From an uncultured Lachnospiraceae bacterium (GTDB lineage: Bacteria; Bacillota; Clostridia; Lachnospirales; Lachnospiraceae): a stretch of DNA of 56,895 nt. The stretch covers positions 1-56,895 of the forward strand of contig CANQVT010000011.1 of assembly GCA_947627365.1 (NCBI GenBank), in the 5' to 3' direction. A model generated the notes under the pieces. That model worked only from the letters and a program-made list of their open reading frames with translations, had not been told where the DNA came from and made no database searches. Both the position numbers and the translations under genes were made by a program. How positions within the stretch are numbered: the first letter of the stretch is position 1; every line of letters starts with the position of its first letter. This document shows, in pieces, positions 1 through 9,323 of the stretch.

Positions 1-7
1 ACGCAGG

Positions 8-92
8 ATTCGCGAGCATAGCGACAGCTGTCGGAGCATGTCTGAGCGAAGCGAGTTTGCGTAGACAGCTGTCCATAGGCGGCGGAGCGAAT
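8..92. repeat. Palindrome-rich REP-like element
   Basis: The decamer GACAGCTGTC, itself a palindrome, occurs at 23-32 and 64-73. The outer arms GATTCGC (8-14) and GCGAATC (86-92) are inverted, and a GAGCGAAGCGAG segment lies between. The segment can fold into an extended cruciform or hairpin and has no convincing ORF. It resembles short repetitive palindromic elements of GC-rich Clostridia. Whether it recurs genome-wide cannot be seen here. Confidence 0.4.
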
Positions 93-195
93 CTAGGAGA
101 ACAACGTGTTTGCGGCGGAACATCCGCAGACAGCGCACGCGTTCGGATTACACTTTAAGTGAACTTGTGCATTATGAGGAAGGGAGGCGATCACT

Positions 196-2121
196 TTGCA
201 GGAGCAGACAGAGCAGCAGAAGTCTGTCTTCAATATCGAGGAAGAGCTGAAGAAGCTCCCCGGGCGGCCGGGCGTGTACATCATGCACGACGAGCGGGAC
301 GACATCATCTACGTCGGCAAGGCGATCAGCCTCAAAAACCGGGTTCGCCAGTATTTTCAGAGCAGTCGGAACAAGGGCGTCAAGATCGAGCAGATGGTGG
401 AGCGGATCCGCCGCTTCGAGTACATCGTGACGGACTCGGAGCTCGAGGCGCTCGTGCTCGAATGCAATTTGATTAAGGAGCATCGCCCGAAGTACAACAC
501 AATGCTCAAGGACGACAAGAGCTATCCATTCATCAAGGTGACGCTCGGCGAGGAATATCCGCGCGTGCTGTTTTCACGCACAATGAAGAAGGACAAGTCC
601 CGGTATTTCGGACCGTTTACGAGCGCGGGCGCGGTCAAGGACACGATCGAACTCATCCGCAGACTGTATAAGCTGCGCAGCTGCAACCGCAGCCTTCCGC
701 GCGACATTGGAAAGGAGCGGCCCTGCCTGTACTATCACATCGGACAGTGTGACGCGCCCTGTCAGGGGAAGATCTCGAAGGAAGAATATCGACGTTCGAT
801 TGACGGAGCGCTGGACTTCCTGAACGGGAACTACGCGCCGATCCTGAAGATGCTCACGGAGAAAATGAACGAGGCGGCGGAGGGCATGGAATTCGAGAGC
901 GCGGCGGAGTACCGGGATCTGATAAACAGCGTCCGCCAGGTTGCGCAGCGGCAGAAGATCACGCAGGGCGACGGGGAGGATAAGGATGTGCTCGCGATGG
1001 CCGTAGACGGCGGAGACGCCGTGATGCAGGTATTCTTCATCCGCGGCGGCAAGATGATCGGCAGAGAGCATTTCTACCTGCGCGTGGCTCCGCACGACAC
1101 GCGCCCGACGATCCTGAGCAGCTTTATCAAGCAATATTATGCCGGGACGCCGTTTGTGCCGCGCGAGCTTATGATCGAGACAAAGATCGAGGATCACGAG
1201 GTTGTGGAGGCGTGGCTTTCCGGGAAGCGCGGACAGCGCGTATACTTGCGCGTGCCGAAGAAGGGAACGAAGGAGAAGCTCGTCGAGATGGCGCAGGAAA
1301 ATGCTGCGATCGTGCTGCGGCAGGACAGCGAACGGATCAAGCGCGAGGAGGGCCGGACGATCGGCGCGGTGCACGAGATTGAGCAGCTGCTCGGAATCGA
1401 GCGCGCGATGCGCATGGAGGCGTACGATATCTCCAACACCAACGGCTTTGAGTCGGTCGGCTCGATGATCGTCTACGAGCGCGGCAAGCCGAAGCGCAGC
1501 GATTATCGAAAGTTCAAGATCCGGTCGGTGCAGGGACCGGACGACTACGCGAGCATGGAGGAGGTGCTGACGAGGCGCTTTCGGCATGGCCTGGACGAGC
1601 AGAAGGAGCTTGCCGAAAAAGGCATGGGAAACGAGATGGGCAGCTTCAGCCGTTTCCCGGATCTGATCCTGATGGACGGCGGCAGGGGGCAGGTGAACGT
1701 TGCGCTGCGGGTGCTGGATGCGCTCGGGATCCGCATTCCGGTCTGCGGCATGGTGAAGGACGATTTCCACCGGACGCGGGGCATTTATTTTGAGAACGTG
1801 GAGCTCCCGATTGACACGCGCTCGGAGGCGTTCCGCCTTGTGACGCGCATCCAGGACGAGGCGCACCGCTTTGCGATCGAGTACCACAGGAGCCTGCGCA
1901 GCAAGGGGCAGGTGCACTCGATCCTCGACGATATCGAAGGGATCGGTCCGGCGCGCAGGAAGGCGCTGATGCGCACCTTTAAGTCGGTTGAGGCGGTGCG
2001 CGACGCGACGCTGGAGGAGCTTGCGAACGCGCCCTCCATGAACGCGCGCAGCGCGCAGCAGGTGTATGATTTCTTCCATTTTCAGGGAGATCGGGCGCAG
2101 CCGCTTGTGACAGAGGAGTGA
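196..2121 (+). CDS. uvrC: UvrABC system protein C (excinuclease subunit)
   Basis: UvrC makes both incisions flanking a lesion in nucleotide excision repair, together with UvrA and UvrB in the cytoplasm. The 641-residue product has the N-terminal GIY-YIG nuclease (GVY near residues 26-28, IYVGKA near 40), a UVR motif that contacts UvrB at about 205-240, the RNase H-like endonuclease half, and a C-terminal helix-hairpin-helix ([12 protein letters not shown] near 580). Length is normal for the family. The start is TTG at 196, chosen because GGGAGG lies about 8 bases upstream and the GIY-YIG domain then begins at the expected place. A 113-base gap and a separate promoter divide it from hprK. Confidence 0.96.
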   Translation: MQEQTEQQKSVFNIEEELKKLPGRPGVYIMHDERDDIIYVGKAISLKNRVRQYFQSSRNKGVKIEQMVERIRRFEYIVTDSELEALVLECNLIKEHRPKYNTMLKDDKSYPFIKVTLGEEYPRVLFSRTMKKDKSRYFGPFTSAGAVKDTIELIRRLYKLRSCNRSLPRDIGKERPCLYYHIGQCDAPCQGKISKEEYRRSIDGALDFLNGNYAPILKMLTEKMNEAAEGMEFESAAEYRDLINSVRQVAQRQKITQGDGEDKDVLAMAVDGGDAVMQVFFIRGGKMIGREHFYLRVAPHDTRPTILSSFIKQYYAGTPFVPRELMIETKIEDHEVVEAWLSGKRGQRVYLRVPKKGTKEKLVEMAQENAAIVLRQDSERIKREEGRTIGAVHEIEQLLGIERAMRMEAYDISNTNGFESVGSMIVYERGKPKRSDYRKFKIRSVQGPDDYASMEEVLTRRFRHGLDEQKELAEKGMGNEMGSFSRFPDLILMDGGRGQVNVALRVLDALGIRIPVCGMVKDDFHRTRGIYFENVELPIDTRSEAFRLVTRIQDEAHRFAIEYHRSLRSKGQVHSILDDIEGIGPARRKALMRTFKSVEAVRDATLEELANAPSMNARSAQQVYDFFHFQGDRAQPLVTEE

Positions 2122-2178
2122 AAAACAGGAATTGTCAGAAAAATATGCAAAAAATTGCCCAATACCGAATACATCTAC

Positions 2179-2207
2179 TTGACGGGAAAACAGTGCAGGA
2201 TTAAAAT
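2179..2207 (+). promoter_or_regulatory. Sigma-A-type promoter for hprK-glk
   Basis: TTGACG at 2179-2184 and TAAAAT at 2202-2207 are separated by 17 bases, with the predicted start about 20 bases before the hprK start codon. Confidence 0.65.
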
Positions 2208-2234
2208 AGGGAAGGAAAAAGGGAGGATGAGAGG

Positions 2235-3176
2235 ATGGCAGGCAGCGTAACGATTGAGAAGCTGGCCGAGCAGATGAAGCTGGTTAACGCGATCCCCGAG
2301 ATCGATATGAAGGGAAAGCGGGTCGTGACATCAGAGATCAATCGTCCGGCTTTGCAGCTTACCGGATTTTTCGAGCACTTTTATTCAGAGCGCGTGCAGA
2401 TCATCGGATATGTGGAGTACACTTATCTGGCGCATCTGTCGAAGGAGGAGAAGGTTCCGATCTACGAGAAATTTCTGTCCTACCATGTGCCGTGCATCAT
2501 CTATACGACGATGATCGAGCCGGATGAGGATATGCTCCGTCTGGCGAAGCTGTATGAGGTGCCGATCTTCACGACGAAGAAGACGACCTCGGATTTCATG
2601 GCGGAGATCATCCGCTGGCTGAATGTCGAGCTTGCCCCGTGCATTTCCATCCACGGCGTCCTCGTGGACGTGTACGGCGAGGGCGTGCTGATCATGGGCG
2701 AGAGTGGCATCGGCAAGAGCGAGGCGGCTCTGGAGCTGATCAAGCGCGGGCACCGTCTGGTCTCGGACGATGTGGTGGAGATCCGCCGGGTCAGCGATGT
2801 GACGCTGGTTGGGAGCGCTCCGGACATCACGCGCCATTTCATCGAGCTGCGTGGCATCGGTATCATCGACGTCAAGACACTGTTCGGCGTGGAGAGTGTC
2901 AAGAACACACAGTCCATCGACCTGGTGATCAAGCTCGAGGAGTGGGACAGGGACAAGCAGTACGACCGCATGGGGCTGGAGGAGGAGTACACGGAGTTCC
3001 TCGGCAACCGCGTCGTCTGTCACTCGATCCCGATCCGTCCGGGCCGGAATCTGGCGGTCATCGTCGAGACGGCTGCGGTCAACCACAGGCAGAAGAAGAT
3101 GGGCTACAATGCGGCGAGAGAATTTTACAACCGGGTACAGAGCAGATGGATGCTCAAAAAAGAGGGTCAGGAGTAA
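2235..3176 (+). CDS. hprK: HPr kinase/phosphorylase
   Basis: This bifunctional enzyme phosphorylates and dephosphorylates Ser46 of the phosphocarrier HPr, the central switch of carbon catabolite repression in Firmicutes. The 313-residue protein has an N-terminal MurF-like domain, then a Walker A loop GESGIGKS near 155-162 and the family signature RGIGIIDVKTLFG near 206-218. Length matches the family. It follows its own promoter. The next gene, a sugar kinase, starts six bases after its stop, so the two genes of sugar control and sugar phosphorylation are co-transcribed. Confidence 0.97.
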   Translation: MAGSVTIEKLAEQMKLVNAIPEIDMKGKRVVTSEINRPALQLTGFFEHFYSERVQIIGYVEYTYLAHLSKEEKVPIYEKFLSYHVPCIIYTTMIEPDEDMLRLAKLYEVPIFTTKKTTSDFMAEIIRWLNVELAPCISIHGVLVDVYGEGVLIMGESGIGKSEAALELIKRGHRLVSDDVVEIRRVSDVTLVGSAPDITRHFIELRGIGIIDVKTLFGVESVKNTQSIDLVIKLEEWDRDKQYDRMGLEEEYTEFLGNRVVCHSIPIRPGRNLAVIVETAAVNHRQKKMGYNAAREFYNRVQSRWMLKKEGQE

Positions 3177-3182
3177 AAAGAG

Positions 3183-4115
3183 ATGAAAAAGTACAGTTTT
3201 GGAATTGACGTGGGAGGAACCACGGTAAAATGCGGGCTGTTCACCGTAGAGGGCGAGCTGCTTGAAAAGTGGGAGATCAAGACGAGGCTCGAAGACAACG
3301 GCGGCAACATTCTCTCGGATATCGCGGCGGCGATCAATCAAAAGATTCTGGAGAAACAGCTGGACAAGGACGATATCGCCGGCGTCGGGATCGGTATCCC
3401 GGGACCGGTCGATGAGAACGGAGAGGTTCCGTTCGCAGTGAATCTCCACTGGGGACATGTGTACATAGAGAAGGATCTCTCAGAGCTGACCGGGCTTCCC
3501 GTGAAGGCGGCGAACGACGCGAACGTGGCGGCGCTCGGAGAGCTCTGGCAGGGCGGAGGCTCCGGGTATCACAGCATGATCCTGGTGACGCTCGGCACCG
3601 GGGTCGGAGGCGGCATCATCATCAATGACAAGATCGTTGCCGGCTCGCACGGGGCAGGAGGAGAGATCGGACACGCGCACGTAGATGACACGATCGAGGA
3701 AAGCTGCAATTGCGGCAACCACGGCTGTCTGGAGCAGGTCGCCTCGGCGACCGGGATCGTGCGGCTGGCGCGAGAAGCGCTTGCAGGCACGGACGCTCCC
3801 TCGAAGATGCGGATAGACGATCTTACTGCGAAGGATGTCTGGGACGCCGTGAAGGAGGGCGACGCGCTCGCGATCCAGGTGGCGGAGCGCTTCGGGAATT
3901 ATCTCGGAAAGACGCTGGCGGTGCTCTCGACGGTGACGGATCCTCAGATCATCGTCATCGGAGGCGGGGTCTCAAAGGCAGGCCAGGTGTTGCTTGACTA
4001 CGTGACCGAACCGTTTCAGAAATATGCGTTTCCGGCCATCAGGGGCACGGAGTTTTCGCTGGCGACGCTGGGGAATGACGCAGGTATTTACGGGGCAGCA
4101 AGGATGGTACTATAG
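3183..4115 (+). CDS. glk: ROK-family glucokinase
   Basis: Phosphorylates glucose to glucose-6-phosphate with ATP, feeding glycolysis. The 310-residue protein has the phosphate-1 motif GIDVGGTTVKCG near residues 7-18, the catalytic EIGH segment, and the ROK zinc motif CNCGNHGCLE near 174-183, followed by the adenosine motif with IVIGGG. The zinc motif and length favour glucokinase over a ROK repressor, and there is no N-terminal helix-turn-helix. The ribosome binding site lies in the end of hprK, indicating coupling. Substrate preference within ROK sugar kinases remains an inference. Confidence 0.93.
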   Translation: MKKYSFGIDVGGTTVKCGLFTVEGELLEKWEIKTRLEDNGGNILSDIAAAINQKILEKQLDKDDIAGVGIGIPGPVDENGEVPFAVNLHWGHVYIEKDLSELTGLPVKAANDANVAALGELWQGGGSGYHSMILVTLGTGVGGGIIINDKIVAGSHGAGGEIGHAHVDDTIEESCNCGNHGCLEQVASATGIVRLAREALAGTDAPSKMRIDDLTAKDVWDAVKEGDALAIQVAERFGNYLGKTLAVLSTVTDPQIIVIGGGVSKAGQVLLDYVTEPFQKYAFPAIRGTEFSLATLGNDAGIYGAARMVL

Positions 4116-4294
4116 AAGCATACTTACGGGGTTCTGCAGCGGCCGGACAGGCAGGTGTCAGAATCCCGTTTGTTACATGGCAAGGTTATGACAGATTTAG
4201 GACCACACGGTGCCGCAAGGACGCCGCGACAGCGATTCTGCCATTGACAGCACAGGGAAGGAACAGGAAAGGAGTTCCGGGACAGGAGGAGAAT

Positions 4295-5008
4295 ATGCAG
4301 AACAGTTATGTAGCGCTTGATCTTGAGACGACAGGCCTTCGCCCGAAGTATGATCGGATCCTCGAGATCGGAGCGGTGCGGGTAGTGGATGGAGTCGAGA
4401 CGGAGACATACGAGACCTTTGTCGATAGCGGCATTCCGATCCCCGAATCCATCACGGAGCTGACAGGGATCACGCAGGAGATGGTGACGGGCGGTCCGGG
4501 GCTCAGGGAAGCAATTGACGGATTTTTGGAGTTCGCGGGCTCGGATGTGCTTCTCGGGCACAATCTTTTGTTTGACTACAGTTTTATGAAGCGAAATGTC
4601 ATAAATCAGGGAGGAGAATTTGAGCGAAGAGGACTGGACACGCTGGCGATTGCGCGGGTCTGCCTTCCGAAGGAGCAGGGGAGAGCTCTGGACAAGCTTG
4701 CCGTATATTTCGGAATTGAACAGCGGCATCACCACAGGGCGCTCGACGATGCTCTGACGGCTTCCAGGATCTATGGGAAGCTGAAGGAGATGTATGCGCA
4801 GGAAAGACCGTCCCTGTTTGAGCCTGTTCCGTTGCAGTTCAAGATAAAAAAAGAAGGGCCGATCACAAATTCACAAAAAGTATACTTGCGGGATTTGTTA
4901 AAATATCATAGAATAGAAAATAACGTCAAAATAGAAGAGCTCACCAAGAGTGAGGCGTCCAGGATGATAGACGCGATATTACTACGATATGGAAGAATTA
5001 CGAGGTGA
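4295..5008 (+). CDS. DnaQ-like 3'-5' exonuclease
   Basis: A DEDDh exonuclease of about 237 residues. Exo I is LDLETTG near residues 8-14, Exo II lies around GHNLLFDYSFM near 88, and Exo III is HHRALDDA. The family trims 3' ends of DNA, as in the epsilon proofreading subunit or stand-alone repair nucleases. The C-terminal 60 residues form a separate helical extension (NSQKVYLRDLL...LTKSEASRMID) that may guide protein contacts. The start at 4295 is preferred over an in-frame ATG at 4244 because AGGAGGAG stands just before it. A 179-base gap follows glk. A second, damaged DnaQ-like gene lies at 37063. Confidence 0.88.
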   Translation: MQNSYVALDLETTGLRPKYDRILEIGAVRVVDGVETETYETFVDSGIPIPESITELTGITQEMVTGGPGLREAIDGFLEFAGSDVLLGHNLLFDYSFMKRNVINQGGEFERRGLDTLAIARVCLPKEQGRALDKLAVYFGIEQRHHHRALDDALTASRIYGKLKEMYAQERPSLFEPVPLQFKIKKEGPITNSQKVYLRDLLKYHRIENNVKIEELTKSEASRMIDAILLRYGRITR

Positions 5009-5013
5009 TTGTT

Positions 5014-5130
5014 ATGATGAACTGGAATAATTCCAAGATGCAGAAAAAGATTGCTGCTGCGATCGTGATCATTATCGTGCTGGCCATGGTGATCGGGACG
5101 ATCGTGCCGGCCGTGTCTGCTTTGGGTTAA
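5014..5130 (+). CDS. Small single-pass membrane peptide (38 aa)
   Basis: The peptide begins MMNWNNSKMQKKIAAAIV and continues as a hydrophobic helix ending VPAVSALG. It has a basic N-terminus followed by one transmembrane segment of about 20 residues. It starts five bases after the exonuclease stop, with a GAGGTGAT ribosome binding site in between, so it is probably translated from the same message. Its form resembles Prli42/DUF4044-type mini membrane proteins of Firmicutes that tether cytoplasmic complexes, but the match is by shape only. It could also be an unrelated leader-like peptide. Confidence 0.6.
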   Translation: MMNWNNSKMQKKIAAAIVIIIVLAMVIGTIVPAVSALG

Positions 5131-5199
5131 CAAAAAGCCAGGAGCGCCGCCGGACAAGGAGGGAGCGGCAGCGCGCAAAACTTAATTAAGGGGAAGCAT

Positions 5200-6798
5200 A
5201 TGCGAAAAAATTTTATATCAGGGGTATGGGCGGCATTTGCGATAAGTGCCGGCTGCCTTTTTCTGTCAAGCGCGGCCGAACAGCCGGATGTGATTAGCAG
5301 CGGCGTGTACATCGGAGAACAGGATGTCGGCGGCATGACGGTCGAGGAGGCAGAGAATTATGTGAAGGGAGAGGTCAAGGCTCTGGAGGATTCTGTTATC
5401 ACTCTTCAGATGGGCGACGATCAGGTGTCCGCGACCTGGAAGGAGCTTGGCCTGAAGTGGAAAAATACGGATCTGGTAGATGAAGTGAGCCAGATCGGAA
5501 CCACGGGCAATATCGTGCGCCGTTACAAGGAGCAGAAGGATCTTCAGAATCAGAGCTCACGCTATGAGATCGAGTATACGCTGGATGATGCGGCTGAGCA
5601 GGCCTTTGTAGACTCGTGCAGGCAGTTCAATTCTGAGCCGGTGGAAGGCACAGCTTACATGGGAGACGACGGCGCGTTGCATGTAGAGGGGGGCACGGAC
5701 GGGCTCACGCTGGATGCCGACGCGACGCTGGCAACGCTAAAACAGTATCTGGAATCCCGCGAGGCGGGAGACGTTGTGCTCGATGCGACGGTAGAGCGTG
5801 TTTCGCCGGTCGTGACGGCAGAGATGTTGAGTCAGATGACGGATGTGCTCGGCTCGGCGACTACGGACTATTCGGCTTCGTCCGCCGGACGTGCCCAGAA
5901 TGTGCAGAACGGGACGTCCAAGATTAACGGTACGCTTTTGCTGCCGGGAGAGACCTTTTCTGTGACGGATGCGGTAGCTCCGTTTACGGCTGAGAACGGC
6001 TATGAGCTCGCTCCGTCCTACGAGAGCGGTCAGGTAGTGGATTCTTACGGCGGCGGCATCTGTCAGGTGTCGACGACTCTGTACAACGCGGTGCTGAAGT
6101 CAGAGCTTCAGGTAGACGCGCGCTCGAACCATACGATGCTTGTCAATTATGTGGAACCGTCAAAGGACGCTGCGATCGCGGAGGGACTTATGGATTTCGT
6201 GTTCACGAATTCGCTGGAGTACCCGATCTTCATCGCCGGATCCGCATATTATGGAACATTGAATTTTACGATCTTCGGTGTGGAGACACGGCCGTCCAAC
6301 CGTTCCATTGAATTTATCAGCGAGACGACCTCGCAGACGGATCCGGCCACCAACATCAAGCTTGTGGCGAAGACGGATCAGAATGTCGGCTATCTGTTTC
6401 AGGCGCAGAGCCCGCATCAGGGGCTGACGGCCGTTCTCTGGAAAAATATTTACGTCGACGGAGTTCTGACAGATACGATACAGGTGAACAGCAGCAATTA
6501 TCTGGCGTCTCCGGCAATTTATGAGGTCGGCGTCGTGACGGACAATCAGGCGCTGTCGTCAGCGATCTACACGGCAATCGGACAGAACAATCTGCAGCAG
6601 GTGCAGACTCTTATCGCGACCGGACTACAGACGGAGACACAGGCGACGGAGGCTACAGAGGCGCCGACTCAGACAGATCCAACCCAGACGGATCCGGCCC
6701 AGACCGACCAGCCTCAGACCGATCCGCCTCAGGAGACAGTACCGGACGCCGGGCTGGCTGCCGTCGACGACGGTTCCGGGGAGGGCGCCGTCGAATGA
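5200..6798 (+). CDS. VanW family envelope protein
   Basis: A 532-residue exported protein. An N-terminal signal/anchor (residues 5-25) is followed by peptidoglycan-binding-4-like repeats (VYIGEQDVGGMTVEEAENY...), then the VanW domain at about 245-400 with LPGETFSVTDAVAPF and YGGGICQVSTTLYNA, its most conserved segment, and a G5-like region. The tail after about residue 480 is a low-complexity TQTDP/QPQTDPP stretch, likely a wall-spanning spacer. VanW proteins occur with vancomycin resistance and sporulation or wall genes; the activity is not settled. The stop overlaps the next start (ATGA), so four downstream genes are coupled. Confidence 0.88.
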   Translation: MRKNFISGVWAAFAISAGCLFLSSAAEQPDVISSGVYIGEQDVGGMTVEEAENYVKGEVKALEDSVITLQMGDDQVSATWKELGLKWKNTDLVDEVSQIGTTGNIVRRYKEQKDLQNQSSRYEIEYTLDDAAEQAFVDSCRQFNSEPVEGTAYMGDDGALHVEGGTDGLTLDADATLATLKQYLESREAGDVVLDATVERVSPVVTAEMLSQMTDVLGSATTDYSASSAGRAQNVQNGTSKINGTLLLPGETFSVTDAVAPFTAENGYELAPSYESGQVVDSYGGGICQVSTTLYNAVLKSELQVDARSNHTMLVNYVEPSKDAAIAEGLMDFVFTNSLEYPIFIAGSAYYGTLNFTIFGVETRPSNRSIEFISETTSQTDPATNIKLVAKTDQNVGYLFQAQSPHQGLTAVLWKNIYVDGVLTDTIQVNSSNYLASPAIYEVGVVTDNQALSSAIYTAIGQNNLQQVQTLIATGLQTETQATEATEAPTQTDPTQTDPAQTDQPQTDPPQETVPDAGLAAVDDGSGEGAVE

Positions 6799-7511
6799 TA
6801 TGCACGGGGAAGCTTTGCGGGGCGGAGTCGGAACGTTCGCTTCTGTATCCGCAGGATCCTGAGAAAAAAGTATGCCGTGAGGAGCGCAGGGCCGAAGAAT
6901 TGCTTCGACCGGGGCAGGCTCTGGTCGTGACCAGGTGGATCGCCCTGGGCGGAACGGCACTGATCGCGGACAGATACGAGGAAGAATTAAAAAAGAGATT
7001 TCCGCTTTCGCTGGTCGATGCGGCGAAGCGCTTTTCAGATAGAAGCAATGTGTACAAAGAGACGCAGATCGTGACCCGATTTGGAGGATGTGCGCTGTAT
7101 GGACTTTCACAGGGCGGGATTCTGGGAGCACTCTGGGAGGCGGCAGAGCAGGCGAAGGTCGGCCTGAAAATCGATCTGAGGCGGATTCCGATCCGGCAGG
7201 AGACCGTGGAGATTTGCGAATATTTTGATGTGAATCCGTACTATCTTTATTCGGCAGGTTCGCTTCTGATCGGGACGGATCATGTAGGAGAGCTGACGGA
7301 GGCGTTTAGCAGGGTCGGGATCCCAGTGACGGTGATCGGGCGCGTGACGTCCGGTAGAAAGCGAATCCTCCGCAATGGGGAGAAGGAAAGCTATCTGAAT
7401 CGCCCGCAGCTTGACGAGTGGTATCGGAGGTTCGGCGCCTGGTCGGCTGCGGGGACAGAATTGAATATAGAATATAAATGTGCGCCTGGGGCGCAGGGGA
7501 GGACAGGATGA
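6795..7511 (+). CDS. HypE/AIR-synthase-related C-terminal-domain protein
   Basis: The 238-residue protein matches the AIR synthase C-terminal (AIRS_C) fold seen in HypE and PurM-like proteins. The segment LSQGGILGALWEAAEQAKVG, then DVNPYYLYSAGSLLIGT and VGIPVTVIGRVT, reproduces the family core near residues 95-195. The N-terminal ATP-binding half of a true HypE or PurM is missing or very divergent, and no hydrogenase maturation genes lie nearby, so hydrogenase maturation is not supported. It overlaps VanW and the Lrp regulator by ATGA junctions. Function is unknown; a ligand-binding or regulatory role next to amino-acid genes is possible. Confidence 0.75.
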   Translation: MICTGKLCGAESERSLLYPQDPEKKVCREERRAEELLRPGQALVVTRWIALGGTALIADRYEEELKKRFPLSLVDAAKRFSDRSNVYKETQIVTRFGGCALYGLSQGGILGALWEAAEQAKVGLKIDLRRIPIRQETVEICEYFDVNPYYLYSAGSLLIGTDHVGELTEAFSRVGIPVTVIGRVTSGRKRILRNGEKESYLNRPQLDEWYRRFGAWSAAGTELNIEYKCAPGAQGRTG

Positions 7512-7990
7512 GAGAGCAGATTCTGACATTTTTGGAGAAGAACAGCAAGATCGACCTGCAGGAGCTGGCGATCATGCTTGGTTCCAGCGAGACGGTGATC
7601 GCTAATGAGGTGGCGAAGATGGAGGAGGAGAAGGTGATCTGCGGCTACCATACGCTGATCGACTGGGAGAAGACTTCCTCCGAGAAGATCACGGCGCTGA
7701 TCGAGGTGCGCGTCACGCCGCAGCGCGGACAGGGTTTCGACTCGATCGCCGAGCGCATTTACAATTATCCGGAGGTGCAGTCTCTGTATCTGATCTCGGG
7801 CGCGTACGATCTGCTCGTGATCCTGCAGGGCAAGACGCTGCGGGAGGTGTCCAGCTTCGTGAGCGACAAGCTTTCCACACTCGACTCTGTGCTGAGCACC
7901 GCGACGCATTTTATCCTGAAGAAATACAAGGACTATGGAACGATCCTCGGAAAGCAGACAAAGGACGAAAGGATGCTGGTGACGCCGTGA
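7508..7990 (+). CDS. Lrp/AsnC-family transcriptional regulator
   Basis: A 160-residue feast/famine regulator: winged helix-turn-helix at about residues 1-50 (LEKNSKIDLQELAIMLGSS) followed by the alpha-beta RAM effector domain (EVRVTPQRGQGFDSIAERI ... VQSLYLISGAYDLLV). Family members oligomerise and bind amino acids. The start at 7508 (ATGA overlap with the upstream stop, CAGG upstream) is preferred to 7478. It overlaps the aminotransferase by GTGA, so regulation of or response to that enzyme's substrate is a reasonable inference. Confidence 0.93.
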   Translation: MREQILTFLEKNSKIDLQELAIMLGSSETVIANEVAKMEEEKVICGYHTLIDWEKTSSEKITALIEVRVTPQRGQGFDSIAERIYNYPEVQSLYLISGAYDLLVILQGKTLREVSSFVSDKLSTLDSVLSTATHFILKKYKDYGTILGKQTKDERMLVTP

Positions 7991-9156
7991 GAAATCCATT
8001 ATCAGACAAAGTAGTGGCGATCAAGCCTTCCGGGATCCGGAAGTTTTTCGATATCGCCAGCGAGATGAAGGACGTGATCTCGCTCGGCGTGGGCGAGCCG
8101 GACTTCGACACGCCCTGGCATGTCCGCGACGAGGGCATCTATTCGCTGGAGAAGGGACGCACGTTCTATACGTCAAACTCCGGCCTGAAGGAGCTGCGCG
8201 AGGAGATCAGCCGTTATCTGGGGCGCAGATATCAGCTGCAGTATGACCCGATCCATGAAATCCTGGTGACGGTCGGCGGGAGCGAGGGCATCGACCTTGC
8301 GCTGCGCGCGATGCTGAATCCGGGCGACGAGGTGCTGATCCCGGAGCCTTGCTATGTGTCCTATCTGCCGTGCGTCGTCCTGGCGGACGGCGTACCGGTC
8401 ACGATCGAACTGAAGGAAGAGAACGAGTTCCGCCTCACAAAGGAGGAGCTGCTCGAAAAGATTACCGATAAGACGAAGATTCTGGTGCTGCCGTTCCCGA
8501 ACAATCCTACGGGTGCGGTGTTGCGCAGAGAGGATCTCGAGGCGATCGCCGAGGTCGTGATCGAGAAGGATCTCTTCGTGCTCTCGGATGAGATCTACTC
8601 GGAACTGACGTATGGGGAGGATCACGTCTCGATCGCGAGCCTGCCCGGGATGTGGGAGCGCACGCTGACGATCAACGGTTTTTCCAAGTCCTATGCGATG
8701 ACGGGCTGGAGGCTCGGCTACATCTGCGGTCCGCAGGAGATCGTGGCGCAGATGACGAAGATCCACCAGTTCGCGATCATGTGCGCGCCGACCACGGCGC
8801 AGTACGCTGCTGTGGAGGCTCTGAAAAACGGCGACGGCGACGTCGCGATGATGCGCGAGGCTTACAACCAGCGCAGGCGTTTTCTGATGCATGAATTTGA
8901 GCGGATGGGTCTGAAGTGTTTCGAGCCGTTCGGGGCGTTCTACGTGTTCCCGAGTATCAAGGAGTTCGGCTTGTCTTCTGATGAGTTTGCGATGCGGCTC
9001 CTTGAGGAGGAGCATGTCGCGGTCGTGCCGGGTACTGCGTTCGGGGAATGCGGGGAAGGCTTCCTGCGGATCTCCTACGCATACTCGATCGAGGCGCTGA
9101 AAGCGGCGCTGGCGCGAATCGAGCGCTTCATAGAGAGACTGAGGGCGCAAGGATAG
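7987..9156 (+). CDS. Class I/II pyridoxal-phosphate aminotransferase
   Basis: A fold-type I aminotransferase of 389 residues. The PLP lysine is K234 in the motif NGFSKSYAMTGWRLGY. Other family marks are VGEPDFDTPWHV, PFPNNPTGAV and SDEIYSELTYG, with the C-terminal substrate arginine in GFLRISYAYS. It resembles aspartate/aromatic-type transaminases placed next to Lrp genes in Clostridia. The start is GTG at 7987 inside the stop of the Lrp gene (GTGA). The exact amino donor cannot be read. Confidence 0.92.
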   Translation: MRNPLSDKVVAIKPSGIRKFFDIASEMKDVISLGVGEPDFDTPWHVRDEGIYSLEKGRTFYTSNSGLKELREEISRYLGRRYQLQYDPIHEILVTVGGSEGIDLALRAMLNPGDEVLIPEPCYVSYLPCVVLADGVPVTIELKEENEFRLTKEELLEKITDKTKILVLPFPNNPTGAVLRREDLEAIAEVVIEKDLFVLSDEIYSELTYGEDHVSIASLPGMWERTLTINGFSKSYAMTGWRLGYICGPQEIVAQMTKIHQFAIMCAPTTAQYAAVEALKNGDGDVAMMREAYNQRRRFLMHEFERMGLKCFEPFGAFYVFPSIKEFGLSSDEFAMRLLEEEHVAVVPGTAFGECGEGFLRISYAYSIEALKAALARIERFIERLRAQG

Positions 9157-9259
9157 CTTTCGCCTTTCGAAAAGTTGACAGATGATGTTCCGTTCCGATG
9201 GCCGGTTGCAGGCGTGCGGCAGATAGATCATGTTTCGTTTTGTTGTTCGGCTGTAAGCG

Positions 9260-9265
9260 TATAAT
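9260..9265 (+). promoter_or_regulatory. Candidate -10 element upstream of trmL
   Basis: A perfect TATAAT hexamer stands about 60 bases before the trmL start. The -35 region is T-rich and poorly matched (for example TTTTGT at 9238-9243, 16-base spacer), so only the -10 is called. Confidence 0.4.
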
Positions 9266-9323
9266 AGACAGATAGAAGAATCGGTAAATAGACGGCTAGC
9301 AAGTGGTTGAGGATGATATAGAA

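Noticed and set aside
574-2079. 501-codon minus-strand ORF within uvrC
   Set aside because: Arises from GC-rich third positions of uvrC; Arg/His/Leu-rich shadow with no ribosome binding site or family motifs.
6795-7511. Hydrogenase maturation protein HypE
   Set aside because: Only the C-terminal AIR-synthase-like part is present, the C-terminal catalytic cysteine motif of HypE is absent, and no hyp or hydrogenase genes are nearby.
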